A stretch of DNA of 64,000 nucleotides from Methyloversatilis discipulorum (GCF_018780585.1 NZ_JADMJL010000011.1:1-64000), one strand, 5' to 3'; positions 37,791-47,675 are shown, counted from the first letter of the stretch. Numbers and translations are program-made. Notes: generated by a model from the sequence alone, not told the origin.

Positions 37791-39496
37791 CAATGACTTT
37801 CGATACTCACGTTTCGCTGATCCTGACGGCGTATCCCCTGTCAGCCTCTTTCGAGCGCGCTGTACGCGGACTCTTCAGCCAGGACACCAAGACAATCACT
37901 ATTGCTCAATTGCGCTCTGAGGGCATGGTGGGGCTGTTGCGCCAGCTTTGGAGCATGCGTGGTGACCCGATCGTGATGCCCATAGAGGAGGAGAACAGTG
38001 CCGCGCTGTTGCCGGTGCTCAAGCTGCTCGCGGCTTGTACGCGATCGCGTTCGATATGCGTCGTACATCCCGATCTCCGTCGCGAGACGATAAGCCGATG
38101 GCATATCGCCCGAGACGGCCTGCGTTTTGCGGCCGCGAGCCTGGCATGTCTGTGGGCGGCGTATCGTTCTCGGCGCGAGCTGTCTGCCTTGCTGGCGCAG
38201 CCCCGTATTACGCCTCGCGCCCTGACCGTGCAGGGGGCGGTGCTCTATCTGAAAACCAATCTATGGTTCGGCATCAAGGCTGGCGGGTCTGTCGGCCATA
38301 TCGCCGGCGTGGTCAATGGGCTTAGGCGCCTGGGTCATCCGCTGACCTTCGCGTCTGCTGAGCCACCAGTGATGATCGATGACGGCGTGAACGTCCTGGC
38401 GGTACAGCCGCCCAGAGCATTTGGCTTGCCCTATGAACTCAACAACTACCGTTTTCAGCATGGCTTCGAGCGCACGCTGGAAGCCGGTGCGGCAGTAACC
38501 TCGGCTGATCTGATCTATCAGCGCCTCTCCGCCGCCAACTACCTGGGCGTTACGCTGTCACGTCGTCATCGTCTGCCGCTAGTGGTCGAATATAACGGTT
38601 CCGAGGTTTGGGTGGCCAAGCACTGGGGTCGGGGCATGAAGTTTCAGAAGCTCGCGGAAATGGCCGAGGAGTCGATGCTGCGACACGCGCATCTGGTGGT
38701 GACCATTTCGGAAGTTCTGCGCGATGAACTGATAGAGCGGGGGATCGAACCCGCGCGCATCGTCTGCTATCCCAATTGCATTGATCCAAGGGTGTTCGAT
38801 CCCCAGCGTTTCTCACCGGGTGAGCGGGCGTCGCTTCGGTTGCGCTATGGCATTGCGTCTGATTCAACCGTGCTCGCTTTTATTGGCACTTTCGGACAGT
38901 GGCACGGTGCAGAGATGCTGGCGGAGGCGATCGCCTATCTTCATTTCCGGGAACGTCAGTGGCTCGCAGACCACAAGGTGCATTTCCTGCTCGTCGGAGA
39001 CGGTCTGAAGATGCCGCAAGTGCGCGCCATTATCGAGCAAGCGGGCGCACAGGACGTGTGCACATTGACCGGGCTGGTGCCCCAGGATCAGGCCGCCGTG
39101 CATCTGGCGACAGCGGACATTCTCGTTTCACCTCATGTGCCCAATCCAGACGGGACCCGGTTCTTCGGTTCGCCGACCAAACTTTTCGAGTACATGGCCA
39201 TGGAGAAGGGCATCGTCGCGTCGAACCTGGACCAGATCGGAGAGGTCCTCTCGCCGGGACTCGATGCTGGTGCACTGCCCACCGGTGAGGCCGGTGCCGA
39301 CTGTCGGGAACTGGCCGTCCTTTGCGAACCGGGGAATCTGGAGGAGTTGATCAAGGGCATCAGATTCCTGGTCGAGCGCCCGGACTGGCGGGGGGCTCTG
39401 GGTAAGAATGCGCGGCGGCGCACATTGGACAGGTACACATGGGGTCATCATGTCCAGGCGATCCTGGATGGTTTGAATCGGGCGGAGCAGTCCTGA
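37787..39496 (+). CDS. Group 4 glycosyltransferase with N-terminal extension
   Basis: A 569-residue protein, longer than most GT4 enzymes (about 370-410). Residues about 1-150 form an extra region with no recognised domain. The GT-B fold then follows, with FGIKAGGSVGHIAGVVNGL near the N-lobe start. The donor-binding C-lobe carries FGSPTKLFEYMAMEKGIVAS, the E-x7-E-like element. It probably adds one sugar of the repeat unit on the cytoplasmic face. Confidence 0.8.
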   Translation: MTMTFDTHVSLILTAYPLSASFERAVRGLFSQDTKTITIAQLRSEGMVGLLRQLWSMRGDPIVMPIEEENSAALLPVLKLLAACTRSRSICVVHPDLRRETISRWHIARDGLRFAAASLACLWAAYRSRRELSALLAQPRITPRALTVQGAVLYLKTNLWFGIKAGGSVGHIAGVVNGLRRLGHPLTFASAEPPVMIDDGVNVLAVQPPRAFGLPYELNNYRFQHGFERTLEAGAAVTSADLIYQRLSAANYLGVTLSRRHRLPLVVEYNGSEVWVAKHWGRGMKFQKLAEMAEESMLRHAHLVVTISEVLRDELIERGIEPARIVCYPNCIDPRVFDPQRFSPGERASLRLRYGIASDSTVLAFIGTFGQWHGAEMLAEAIAYLHFRERQWLADHKVHFLLVGDGLKMPQVRAIIEQAGAQDVCTLTGLVPQDQAAVHLATADILVSPHVPNPDGTRFFGSPTKLFEYMAMEKGIVASNLDQIGEVLSPGLDAGALPTGEAGADCRELAVLCEPGNLEELIKGIRFLVERPDWRGALGKNARRRTLDRYTWGHHVQAILDGLNRAEQS

Positions 39497-40932
39497 TGGA
39501 CCATAGGAATCACGCGGGATCATTGGGTGTTCTCGTGGGATACGCGCCACTCTGGGCTCATCTGTCCGTCTACGCGGTGACCTGCCTGATTGCGGCGATC
39601 TTCTTCTACTCCGGTCACAGGCCGGCGTTGGCCCTTGTCGAGTATTTTTCCGGGGCGATCGTGCCGACGGAGTATTCGCTCCGACAGGCGGCGGTTCTGT
39701 GGGCGCTTTTGCTCGGGGCTCCTGCCTTGCTCTCACTCGGATTCGTTGCGGCCATGCGAATCAGGCTGGAGGGCGTTTCCAGCTTGCTGCGACGGCTTGT
39801 CGGAAGCAGTGACAAGGAGATTCCGGTCTGGATTCCGTTTCTGCTTTTTGCAGCAGCAGCGGGCGTTGGCGCACATGACCTGACTCGCGCAGGAGCCTTT
39901 GCTCGGTTGGGCGCGTGGAGTGACTACGGTGCATGGGTTGAGGGACGCTGGATGCTCTTCGCTACCCTGGGCTATTTCAGCTTCGTTAATCTTTATCTGA
40001 TTCTCCCGGTTTCGACCACATGGCTGATTCTGGCTATTCCGGGGCGAGGGTGGAAAGTCTTGGTGATGCGCCTGCTTCCTCTGGCTATTGTCGTTGCACT
40101 GACTCTTTTCCTGTTCCAGAAGAAAGCGCTGATCGTTTCCCTCATTCTCATTTTCGGCGCGGTGCTGCTACACCGTGTCCTTGCCGGAGCATGGACAAGG
40201 CGCCTGACGTGGTTGCTTATTACCACCGCAGGTCTGCTTGCCATGGTGTATTTCGTGTTGGTCGTGTTGCCCATTTATTCGGAAACATCGCGAACCGCCA
40301 ACGAAGCTCTGGTTGAGCAGAGCGGGAGCAACGATGCTCGCCATAAGCCCTGTGAGAAGACAGGTACCCCAGAAAAGACAAGACAGGTATGCAGGGAGGT
40401 CGTTTCGTACATCGGAACCGAAAGAAGTGCTCACGTGATGTCCTACGTGCTGCTGGCGCCAATGACGAGGACATCACTGCCAGCGATGTACTATCCGATC
40501 GTTTTTCCGGAACATCACGATTACTATGGCCTTGATTTCGGTCAGGACATCCTTGGGTTTGGCGGGATGCCCGATGACAATATCGTGATCTGGAAGCACA
40601 TGTATCCGGATCTGCCTGGCGGAAGTGCCGGGGCGCCCTATCAGTTCGCTCTGTACAGTCAGGTCGGTGTGATCTGGACCCTGTTGCTGTGCGTCACCGT
40701 CGGCCTCGCGCTGGGGGTGATGTGGCAGGCGGTACTGACCGATGGCATCAGCCGCATATGGCGCAGCCTGATGGGGGCGGTGCTTGTGCTTTACGGCATC
40801 TATCTCGCAATCGATTCCATTCGAGGCGGACTACTGGCCAGCTATGGCCTCATTTGGGCCTGGGCATTCATCATAATTTCTTTCCTCATCGGCCGACTGC
40901 TCGGGTCCAGGCAGCAATTCAAACCCGCCTGA
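39496..40932 (+). CDS. Wzy-like repeat-unit polymerase
   Basis: A 478-residue protein with about 11-12 hydrophobic helices and one large periplasmic-type loop (about 270-365) that contains two cysteines (KPCEKTG and RQVCREV). Size, topology and position support a Wzy-type polymerase; sequence conservation in this family is too low for firm assignment. The ATG overlaps the preceding stop (TGATG). Confidence 0.7.
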   Translation: MDHRNHAGSLGVLVGYAPLWAHLSVYAVTCLIAAIFFYSGHRPALALVEYFSGAIVPTEYSLRQAAVLWALLLGAPALLSLGFVAAMRIRLEGVSSLLRRLVGSSDKEIPVWIPFLLFAAAAGVGAHDLTRAGAFARLGAWSDYGAWVEGRWMLFATLGYFSFVNLYLILPVSTTWLILAIPGRGWKVLVMRLLPLAIVVALTLFLFQKKALIVSLILIFGAVLLHRVLAGAWTRRLTWLLITTAGLLAMVYFVLVVLPIYSETSRTANEALVEQSGSNDARHKPCEKTGTPEKTRQVCREVVSYIGTERSAHVMSYVLLAPMTRTSLPAMYYPIVFPEHHDYYGLDFGQDILGFGGMPDDNIVIWKHMYPDLPGGSAGAPYQFALYSQVGVIWTLLLCVTVGLALGVMWQAVLTDGISRIWRSLMGAVLVLYGIYLAIDSIRGGLLASYGLIWAWAFIIISFLIGRLLGSRQQFKPA

Positions 40933-40957
40933 TGAACTGAGCTGACAGATATCAAAA

Positions 40958-43099
40958 TTGAAACAGATTCTCCAAAGCCTTAAGAATGGCTCGGTTGAAT
41001 TGGCGGATATACCGTGCCCGAAGGCAGGCCCCGGCCAGTTGCTGATCCGCACCCGATCCAGTCTCATATCCGGAGGCACCGAGCGCATGCTGGTGGACTT
41101 CGGAAAGGCCAATATGCTGGACAAGGCGCGTCAGCAGCCGGACAAAGTGCGTATGGTGCTGGACAAGATCAGGACAGATGGTCTGATGCCGACGCTAACG
41201 GCTGTGCAGAACAAGCTGGACCAGCCGCTTGCACTGGGCTACTGCAACGCCGGTGTTGTTATTGATGTCGGGCCAGGCGTGCAAGGTTTTGCGATCGGCG
41301 ACCGCGTGGCGTCCAACGGAAAGCATGCCGAAGTGGTGAGCGTTCCGGCGATACTTGCGGCGCGGATACCGGAAGCCGTGACCGACGAAGCGGCGGCCTT
41401 TACCGTGATCGGTGCGATCGCCCTTCAGGGTATCCGACTGGCCCGACCCACTCTGGGTGAGGGCTTCGTCGTGATCGGGCTGGGACTGATCGGTCTGGTC
41501 ACGGTGCAGTTGTTGCGAGCGCATGGTTGCAGGGTTCTGGGCGTCGATCTCGACGACTCGAAGCTGGCCCTTGCCCGGCGATGCGGTGCAACTACGGTCA
41601 ATCCTTCGCGCGGCGAGGATGTTCTTGCTGCAGCGCAGGTCTTCTCGCGCGGTCGTGGTGTGGACGGGGTGCTCATCACGGCATCGACCAAGAGCAATGA
41701 GCCGGTTCACCAAGCGGCGCAGATGTGCCGCAAGCGTGGTCGCATCGTGCTGGTGGGAGTGACGGGCCTTGAGTTGTCGCGTGCTGATTTTTACGAGAAG
41801 GAACTGAGCTTCCAGGTGTCCTGCTCATATGGGCCGGGGCGATATGACCCGGAATATGAGGAGAAGGGCCAGGACTATCCGCTGGGCTTCGTGCGCTGGA
41901 CGGAACAGCGCAACTTCGAAGCGGTGCTGGACATGCTCGCCGAAGGGCGCATTGATGTGACCCCTCTGATTTCGCATCGATTCGCCTTGGCCGACTTCCA
42001 GGAGGCTTATGCACTGGTGGGCGGCGCAGGGCCGTCGCTGGGCATCGTTCTGGATTACCCGGCCGAAGCGGAAAGACCGACGCGGAAGGTGATCGCTCGC
42101 ACGGTTGCCCTGTCGGATACAGTGCCAAAAGGCGATGGGCCTGTAGTGGGTTTCATCGGTGCGGGAAACTATGCTGGGCAAGTGCTGGTGCCCTCTTTCC
42201 GCGATGCCGGGGCAAGATTGAAGCGGGTGGCCTCAGCGGGGGGCGTCAGCGGGGTTCACGTTGGACGCAGAAACGGTTTCGAGAGCGCGACCACAGACCT
42301 CGATGCCATCTTTGCCGATCCGGAGGTGAATGTCGTTGCCATTGCCACTCGCCATGATGCACACGCTCGCCAGGTGTGCGCTGCGCTGAGGGCGGGCAAG
42401 CACGTGTTCGTGGAAAAGCCGCTCGCGCTCAGCCGCCAACAGTTGAACGAGATTACGGACGCCTACCAGCGTGCAGATGCTCAGGAGAGGAAAATCCTGG
42501 CCGTAGGTTTCAACCGTCGATTTGCGCCTCAAGTTGTGCGCATGAAGGAACTGCTTGACTCCGTCAAGGAGCCGAAGTCCTTCATCGTGACGGTGAATGC
42601 AGGCGCAATTCCGCCGGAGCACTGGACCCAGGATCCCGACGTCGGAGGCGGGCGCATCGTCGGAGAAGCCTGTCACTTCATCGACCTCCTGCGCCATCTC
42701 GTGGGTCATCCGGTGACGGGATGTCAGGCCACGATGATCGGGGGAGGCGAAGCCGTTGCTGTGCATGAGGACAAGATGAGCTTTACGCTGCGTTTTGCTG
42801 ATGGCTCTTTCGGCACCGTGCATTATCTCGCCAATGGGAACAAGTCCTTCCCGAAGGAGCGCATCGAGGCATTCTGCGGAGGGCGGATACTCCAGCTGGA
42901 CAATTTCCGGAAGTTGACGGGCTGGGGTTGGCCTGCGTTCAGAAAAATGAATCTTTGGCGCCAGGATAAGGGGAATGCGGCGTGTGTCCGCGCTTTCGTC
43001 GAGGCCGTTCGCAACGGAGGGGAGGCGCCTATCCCGTTCGACGAACTGCTTGAAGTTGCGCGGGTGAGTCTTGAGGTGATGGACGCTGCGATGCTTTGA
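40958..43099 (+). CDS. Bi-domain oxidoreductase, copy 2
   Basis: A 713-residue paralogue of the product of the gene at 27828, with the same domain order: MDR dehydrogenase (about 1-370, VVIGLGLIGL) then Gfo/Idh/MocA (about 390-700, HVFVEKPLALS, GFNRRFAPQV). It starts with TTG at 40958 (MKQILQSLKNGS), since no ATG lies near the conserved N-terminus, and the ribosome site is weak. It is followed immediately (TGATG) by a heparinase-like gene, so the pair probably works on one sugar. Confidence 0.85.
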   Translation: MKQILQSLKNGSVELADIPCPKAGPGQLLIRTRSSLISGGTERMLVDFGKANMLDKARQQPDKVRMVLDKIRTDGLMPTLTAVQNKLDQPLALGYCNAGVVIDVGPGVQGFAIGDRVASNGKHAEVVSVPAILAARIPEAVTDEAAAFTVIGAIALQGIRLARPTLGEGFVVIGLGLIGLVTVQLLRAHGCRVLGVDLDDSKLALARRCGATTVNPSRGEDVLAAAQVFSRGRGVDGVLITASTKSNEPVHQAAQMCRKRGRIVLVGVTGLELSRADFYEKELSFQVSCSYGPGRYDPEYEEKGQDYPLGFVRWTEQRNFEAVLDMLAEGRIDVTPLISHRFALADFQEAYALVGGAGPSLGIVLDYPAEAERPTRKVIARTVALSDTVPKGDGPVVGFIGAGNYAGQVLVPSFRDAGARLKRVASAGGVSGVHVGRRNGFESATTDLDAIFADPEVNVVAIATRHDAHARQVCAALRAGKHVFVEKPLALSRQQLNEITDAYQRADAQERKILAVGFNRRFAPQVVRMKELLDSVKEPKSFIVTVNAGAIPPEHWTQDPDVGGGRIVGEACHFIDLLRHLVGHPVTGCQATMIGGGEAVAVHEDKMSFTLRFADGSFGTVHYLANGNKSFPKERIEAFCGGRILQLDNFRKLTGWGWPAFRKMNLWRQDKGNAACVRAFVEAVRNGGEAPIPFDELLEVARVSLEVMDAAML

Positions 43100-44730
43100 T
43101 GTTGTTTCGTTACTACCATACGCTGAAGCATCTCAGGCCGGCGCAGATCGCTGGCCGTATCCGTCACCGTCTGCATCGGCCGCGACCGGATCTGCGCGTT
43201 CCACCTCCACGGCGACTTGTTGGGGGACATTGGCACGTGCATCGTTGGCGGGAGCCCGCAATGCTGGGGCCGACGCGCTTTCGTTTTCTGAATGACGAAA
43301 GAGCGCTCACATTTCCCGATGCTTGGAATGGCACCGATCTCGACAAGCTCTGGCTCTATAACCTGCATTACTTCGATGACCTGAATGCGAGGGACGCCGA
43401 AGAGCGGAGAGCCTGGCATGACGGCGTGATCCAACGCTGGATTTGCGAGAATCCTCCAGTACATGGAAATGGCTGGGAGCCTTACCCACTTTCCCTGCGC
43501 ATCGTGAACTGGATCAAGTGGGCGCTGGCGGGGCATGACCTGAGCTCGCAGGCGGCTCACAGCCTCGCAGTTCAGGTCCGGCACTTGCGCCGGAGGCTTG
43601 AATTCCACCTGTTGGGCAATCACCTGTTCGAAAACGCCAAAGCACTGGTTTTTGCGGGGCTGTTTTTTTCAGGAAAGGAGGCTCTGGAGTGGTTCTCACT
43701 CGGGAGAAAGCTGCTTGATCGGCAGATTCAGGAGCAGATATTGCCCGACGGGGGGCATTTCGAACTGAGTCCCATGTATCACGGCCTGATCCTCGAAGGC
43801 CTTCTGGACCTCATGAATCTCCATTCGGCGTTCCAAATGCAACCTCCTGACGCCTGGCAGGATGCTACGGCGCGTATGTTCGATTGGCTCAGAGTGATGT
43901 GCCATCCAGATGGAGGAATCTCCTTTTTTAATGACGCAGCCTTCGGCGTGGCACCTCGTCTCGAAGACTTGGAGCACTATGCGGCTGGCCTCGGTTTTGT
44001 GCAGAGACCGGAAGGGGCCGGCTCCCGCTTGCTTGAGGCGAGCGGCTATGCCCGACTGGAGAGAAACGGCGCCGTTGTGCTCGCGGACGTCGCGGCGATT
44101 GGGCCTGACTATTTGCCCGGTCACGCGCATGCCGACAGCCTGAGTTTCGAGTTTTCGCTCCATGGACGGCGTGTTCTGGTCAATTCGGGAACGTCCGTCT
44201 ATGGCCTCGGGACGGAGCGCCTGCGGCAGCGAGGAACCGCGGCTCACAATACCCTGCGGCTGGACGGCGTCGATTCATCCGAGGTCTGGTCCGGTTTTCG
44301 GGTCGCACGCAGGGCCCGCGTTACAGTGGAGCGATTTGATGCGTTGCCAGAATGCCAGTTGCAGGCTGCGCACGACGGATACCGGCGAATTTGCGGCCAT
44401 CCCATTCACCGACGGTACTGGGCATTGGGCGATCAAGGTTTTGAAGTGAAGGACGTCGTTGAGGGGGACGGCCACCATCTGGTTGAGGTCTTTTTTCACT
44501 TTCACCCGAGCATCCACCTTCAAGCAGCCGGCCCCAATGTTTTCGTGGTCCTGTGCAACAGGGGCGTGTTCGCGCTTGACTTCGTAGGTGACGACCGGCT
44601 GCGCTGGTCAGTGAAGTGCGGATCCTGGCACCCACGTTTCGGCGTTTCAGAGGCTAACGTCTGCCTCTCGGGAGTCTATGAGGGACCATTGCCAACGCAG
44701 TTCTTGACCAGACTCACCTGGCCGGCCTGA
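43099..44730 (+). CDS. Heparinase II/III family protein, copy 2
   Basis: A 543-residue relative of the protein encoded at 32864 with the same toroid and beta-sandwich plan. HLLGNHLFENAKALVFAGLFF holds the conserved Asn-His, and GHAHADSLSFEFSLHG plus VNSGTSVYG mark the C-terminal domain. It has no signal peptide, so it is cytoplasmic as written, which is odd for a degradative lyase and favours a role in assembly. It is coupled to the upstream oxidoreductase gene. Confidence 0.82.
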   Translation: MLFRYYHTLKHLRPAQIAGRIRHRLHRPRPDLRVPPPRRLVGGHWHVHRWREPAMLGPTRFRFLNDERALTFPDAWNGTDLDKLWLYNLHYFDDLNARDAEERRAWHDGVIQRWICENPPVHGNGWEPYPLSLRIVNWIKWALAGHDLSSQAAHSLAVQVRHLRRRLEFHLLGNHLFENAKALVFAGLFFSGKEALEWFSLGRKLLDRQIQEQILPDGGHFELSPMYHGLILEGLLDLMNLHSAFQMQPPDAWQDATARMFDWLRVMCHPDGGISFFNDAAFGVAPRLEDLEHYAAGLGFVQRPEGAGSRLLEASGYARLERNGAVVLADVAAIGPDYLPGHAHADSLSFEFSLHGRRVLVNSGTSVYGLGTERLRQRGTAAHNTLRLDGVDSSEVWSGFRVARRARVTVERFDALPECQLQAAHDGYRRICGHPIHRRYWALGDQGFEVKDVVEGDGHHLVEVFFHFHPSIHLQAAGPNVFVVLCNRGVFALDFVGDDRLRWSVKCGSWHPRFGVSEANVCLSGVYEGPLPTQFLTRLTWPA

Positions 44731-44733
44731 CAC

Positions 44734-45924
44734 ATGCGCATCCTTTTCCTGAGCTTCTATTACACGCCGGACCTGTGCGCGGGCTCGTTCCGTGCGGCGG
44801 CACTGATCCGGGCCCTGCGGGCGCAGCTTCCGGCTGGCTCCCAGATCGACGTCATCACCACCATGCCGAATCGCTACTCCAGCTACAGTGCAGAGGCCCC
44901 AGAGATCGAAGACGCTGAGGGGATCTCCGTTCGCCGGATTCTTCTGCCATCGCACAAGAGCGGAATGCGGGATCAATCGAAGGTCTTTCTGACCTATGCG
45001 CGCAGGGTGCACGCGTATGTGAGCAATCACGAATACGATCTGGTCTTCGCTACGTCATCCAGACTGATGACCGCCGTGCTTGGCGCCCGTATCGCCCGCA
45101 GTCAGAAGGCGCCGCTGTATCTGGACATTCGTGACATCTTTGTCGATACGATCCGGGACATACTGCCGCGGTGGTTGGCCCTTCCGCTCGGAGGGCTTTT
45201 TTCGTTTCTGGAACGTTATGCCATTGGTACTGCAGCCAAGGTGAATCTGGTGTCGCGCGGATTCGAACCCTACTTTTCACAGCGATATTCCAGGCAGCAG
45301 TTTTCGTTCTTTCCCAATGGAATTGACGATGAGTTCATCGTGTCTACACTGGCGCCTACAGACGGAATTTCGTCGTTGGATCGGCCGCTTTCAGTGCTGT
45401 ATGCGGGCAATCTAGGGGAGGGGCAGGGGCTGCATTCAATATTGCCCGGATTGGCACGAGCGTTGCGGGAACGTGCGAACTTCACGGTCATAGGAGATGG
45501 TGGTCGCAAGAACCAGTTGAAAAAGGCGCTGGAAGAACATGAGGCCGATAACGTAACCTTGCTGGATCCGGTCAATCGCGATGAGCTGATTGTGGCCTAT
45601 CAAAATGCTGATGTGCTTTTTCTTCATCTGAACGATCACAATGCATTCCGTAAGGTTCTGCCCTCCAAAATTTTCGAATATGCGGCGACCGGGAAGCCGA
45701 TCTGCGCAGGTGTGGCGGGATATGCCGCCAAATTCATCAGTGAAGAAGTTGAAAATGCGCAAGTTTTTCCGCCGTGCGACGTGGATGGAGCTATTCAGGC
45801 TTTAGCCCGACTGCAGATGAGGCTGGTCGGTCGCAAGGATTTCGTCCGTAAATATCAAAGACGGGCAATCATGCGGGAACTGGCCATGGACATTGTTTCG
45901 GTTGGCCGTGGCGGTAATCCGTGA
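44734..45924 (+). CDS. WbuB-like group 4 glycosyltransferase
   Basis: A 396-residue GT-B enzyme resembling WbuB, which transfers N-acetyl-fucosamine in some O-antigens. MRILFLSFYYTPDLCAGSFR begins the N-lobe, SVLYAGNLGEGQGLHSIL opens the C-lobe, and LPSKIFEYAATGKPI is the donor-site element. The actual sugar cannot be deduced. It starts four bases after the lyase stop and overlaps the next gene (GTGA). Confidence 0.82.
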   Translation: MRILFLSFYYTPDLCAGSFRAAALIRALRAQLPAGSQIDVITTMPNRYSSYSAEAPEIEDAEGISVRRILLPSHKSGMRDQSKVFLTYARRVHAYVSNHEYDLVFATSSRLMTAVLGARIARSQKAPLYLDIRDIFVDTIRDILPRWLALPLGGLFSFLERYAIGTAAKVNLVSRGFEPYFSQRYSRQQFSFFPNGIDDEFIVSTLAPTDGISSLDRPLSVLYAGNLGEGQGLHSILPGLARALRERANFTVIGDGGRKNQLKKALEEHEADNVTLLDPVNRDELIVAYQNADVLFLHLNDHNAFRKVLPSKIFEYAATGKPICAGVAGYAAKFISEEVENAQVFPPCDVDGAIQALARLQMRLVGRKDFVRKYQRRAIMRELAMDIVSVGRGGNP

Positions 45925-46868
45925 AAGTGCTGATTACCGGGGCCGCTGGATTTGTGGGTCGTTCATTGTGTGAGGTGGTGAGCGCACGCGGCCATCAGAT
46001 GGTTCCAGTGGTCAGGCGCAGTGCCGGAATGAGCGGCGAGGTGATTATTCCCGAGATTGATGGCCAATCCGAATGGATGGAGGTTCTCTCTGGCTGCAAC
46101 GCGGTTATTCATCTCGCGGCGCGGGTACATGTAATGAATGAAGAATTTCCGAATCCACTGGAGGAGTTCCGCAAGGTCAATGTGCGGGGCACGCTGGCCT
46201 TGGCTCGGCAGGCCGCGCAGGTGGGTGTGCGACGTTTCGTTTTCATCAGTTCGATCAAGGTAAACGGTGAGCGTTCGACACCAGATCGGCCGTTTCGGGA
46301 AAGCGATGAACCTGCGCCCGAAGATGCTTATGGACAGTCAAAGCTTGAAGCCGAGCAAGGCTTGATGGCTCTGGCCCATGAAACCGGAATTGAAGTTGTG
46401 ATTATCCGACCTCCCCTGGTCTATGGTCCGCGCGTCAAAGGCAACTTCGCCTCCATGGCGCGTTGGCTGCGCAGGGGCATTCCCTTGCCGCTGGGGGCCG
46501 TCTGCAATCTGCGCTCGCTGCTGGCGCTGGACAATCTGACCGATTTCATCGCCCTGTGCGCAGATCCCGAGCGATCTCCTCGCGCTGCGAATGAGGTGTT
46601 CTTGCTTTCAGATGGTGAGGATGTTTCGACAGTCGAACTCTTGCGCAAGGTTGCGAAGGCATACGGCGTACGTCCGAGATTGATACCGGTGCCGAGGCGC
46701 TTGATGCGGGTAGTTGCCTGCGCGCTGGGCAAGAGCGCGGTGGCCGACCGGTTATTGGGGTCCTTGGTGGTCGATAGTTCTAAGGCGCGAGAGCTGCTCG
46801 GGTGGGGGCCAGTCGTTTCGATGGATCAGCAATTAGAGAAGATGGCGACGCATGACTCGTTTGTTTGA
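45921..46868 (+). CDS. NAD-dependent sugar epimerase/dehydratase
   Basis: A 315-residue extended SDR enzyme: GAAGFVGRSLC nucleotide motif near the N-terminus, a serine site in FISSIKVNGE, and the catalytic YGQSK motif. Relatives next to WbuB and small phosphoglycosyl transferases act as UDP-HexNAc 4-epimerases or reductases. It starts with GTG, coupled to the preceding gene, and overlaps the transferase gene by 17 bases. Confidence 0.85.
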   Translation: MKVLITGAAGFVGRSLCEVVSARGHQMVPVVRRSAGMSGEVIIPEIDGQSEWMEVLSGCNAVIHLAARVHVMNEEFPNPLEEFRKVNVRGTLALARQAAQVGVRRFVFISSIKVNGERSTPDRPFRESDEPAPEDAYGQSKLEAEQGLMALAHETGIEVVIIRPPLVYGPRVKGNFASMARWLRRGIPLPLGAVCNLRSLLALDNLTDFIALCADPERSPRAANEVFLLSDGEDVSTVELLRKVAKAYGVRPRLIPVPRRLMRVVACALGKSAVADRLLGSLVVDSSKARELLGWGPVVSMDQQLEKMATHDSFV

Positions 46869-47406
46869 TGTTGTTCTTTCCCTGGCAGGACTGATTCTGG
46901 GGGTACCTGTTCTGGTGCCTTTGTGGCTGTTGGGGTTGTTTGACACCGGGTCCCCGCTATTCCGGCAGGAGCGCGTGGGGCGTCATCAAACTCCATTTAT
47001 TCTGGTGAAGTTCCGGACCATGCGGCCAGGTACGGCATCCGTAGCCTCTCATTTGGCGGATGCGTCGGCCGTGACCAGGTTGGGGCGTATCTTGCGTCGC
47101 ACCAAGCTGGATGAATTGCCACAGTTGTGGAACGTACTCAAGGGCGAAATGAGTCTGGTGGGCCCGAGGCCATGCTTGTTCAATCAGACCGAGTTGATTA
47201 CCGAACGCGCATCGCGAGGGGTTTTCGATGCGCGGCCAGGCATCACCGGCCTGGCTCAGATCAAGGGAATAGATATGTCCACGCCCAGACTGCTTGCAGA
47301 AACCGATGCACTTATGCTGAGGGAGATGAATTTGACGTCTTACTTCACTTACATCCTCAGAACGATTGGTGGGTCGGGTAGCGGCGATCGGATCATGCCT
47401 CGGTGA
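46852..47406 (+). CDS. Small phosphoglycosyl transferase (initiating enzyme, PglC/WcaJ C-domain type)
   Basis: A 184-residue monotopic phosphoglycosyl transferase. The N-terminal re-entrant helix is about 4-28; LFRQERVGRHQTPFILVKFR, then TKLDELPQLWNVLKGEMSLV with the catalytic Asp-Glu pair, and VGPRP follow. It should transfer a sugar phosphate to undecaprenyl phosphate and so start the repeat unit. The large N-terminal part of WcaJ is absent. It is the last intact gene of the cluster. Confidence 0.9.
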   Translation: MTRLFDVVLSLAGLILGVPVLVPLWLLGLFDTGSPLFRQERVGRHQTPFILVKFRTMRPGTASVASHLADASAVTRLGRILRRTKLDELPQLWNVLKGEMSLVGPRPCLFNQTELITERASRGVFDARPGITGLAQIKGIDMSTPRLLAETDALMLREMNLTSYFTYILRTIGGSGSGDRIMPR

Positions 47407-47439
47407 GACGGAGGGGCAGTCCGCATCGTCCCCGGCTTT

Positions 47440-47675
47440 CTCGACGGTTCCCGTTGATCAAAGAGGCACTGGCGTTCGATGTCTGCCGGGAATGGCTGGG
47501 CGGAGTATCCCAGGCGGATCGCGTGTTCGCGCTTGCGGAACTGGAAGAAGCTCTCGGCCATGACCTAGTCGCGGAAGTCACCGCGGCAGCTCATGCTCGG
47601 CCGCAACGGTTGCAACTTAAGGATGCCTTTCCAGCCCGTGGCAGCTCTACTGGTTGTCCTGATCGGAACTCACCG
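47440..47675 (-). pseudogene. Decayed IS3-family transposase (orfB) fragment
   Basis: On the minus strand one frame reads SSDQDNQ (near 47670), resembling the HSDQGSQY block of IS3-type DDE transposases. After a frameshift another frame reads SMSCRGDFRD, a TAG stop, then VMAESFFQFRKRE, matching the usual SMSRRGNCHDNAVAESFF-type block. Only about 80 codons survive. No terminal repeats were found. The relic lies just beyond the polysaccharide cluster and indicates past transposition at this junction. Similarity was judged by eye. The rest of 47407-47870 shows nothing recognisable. Confidence 0.55.
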
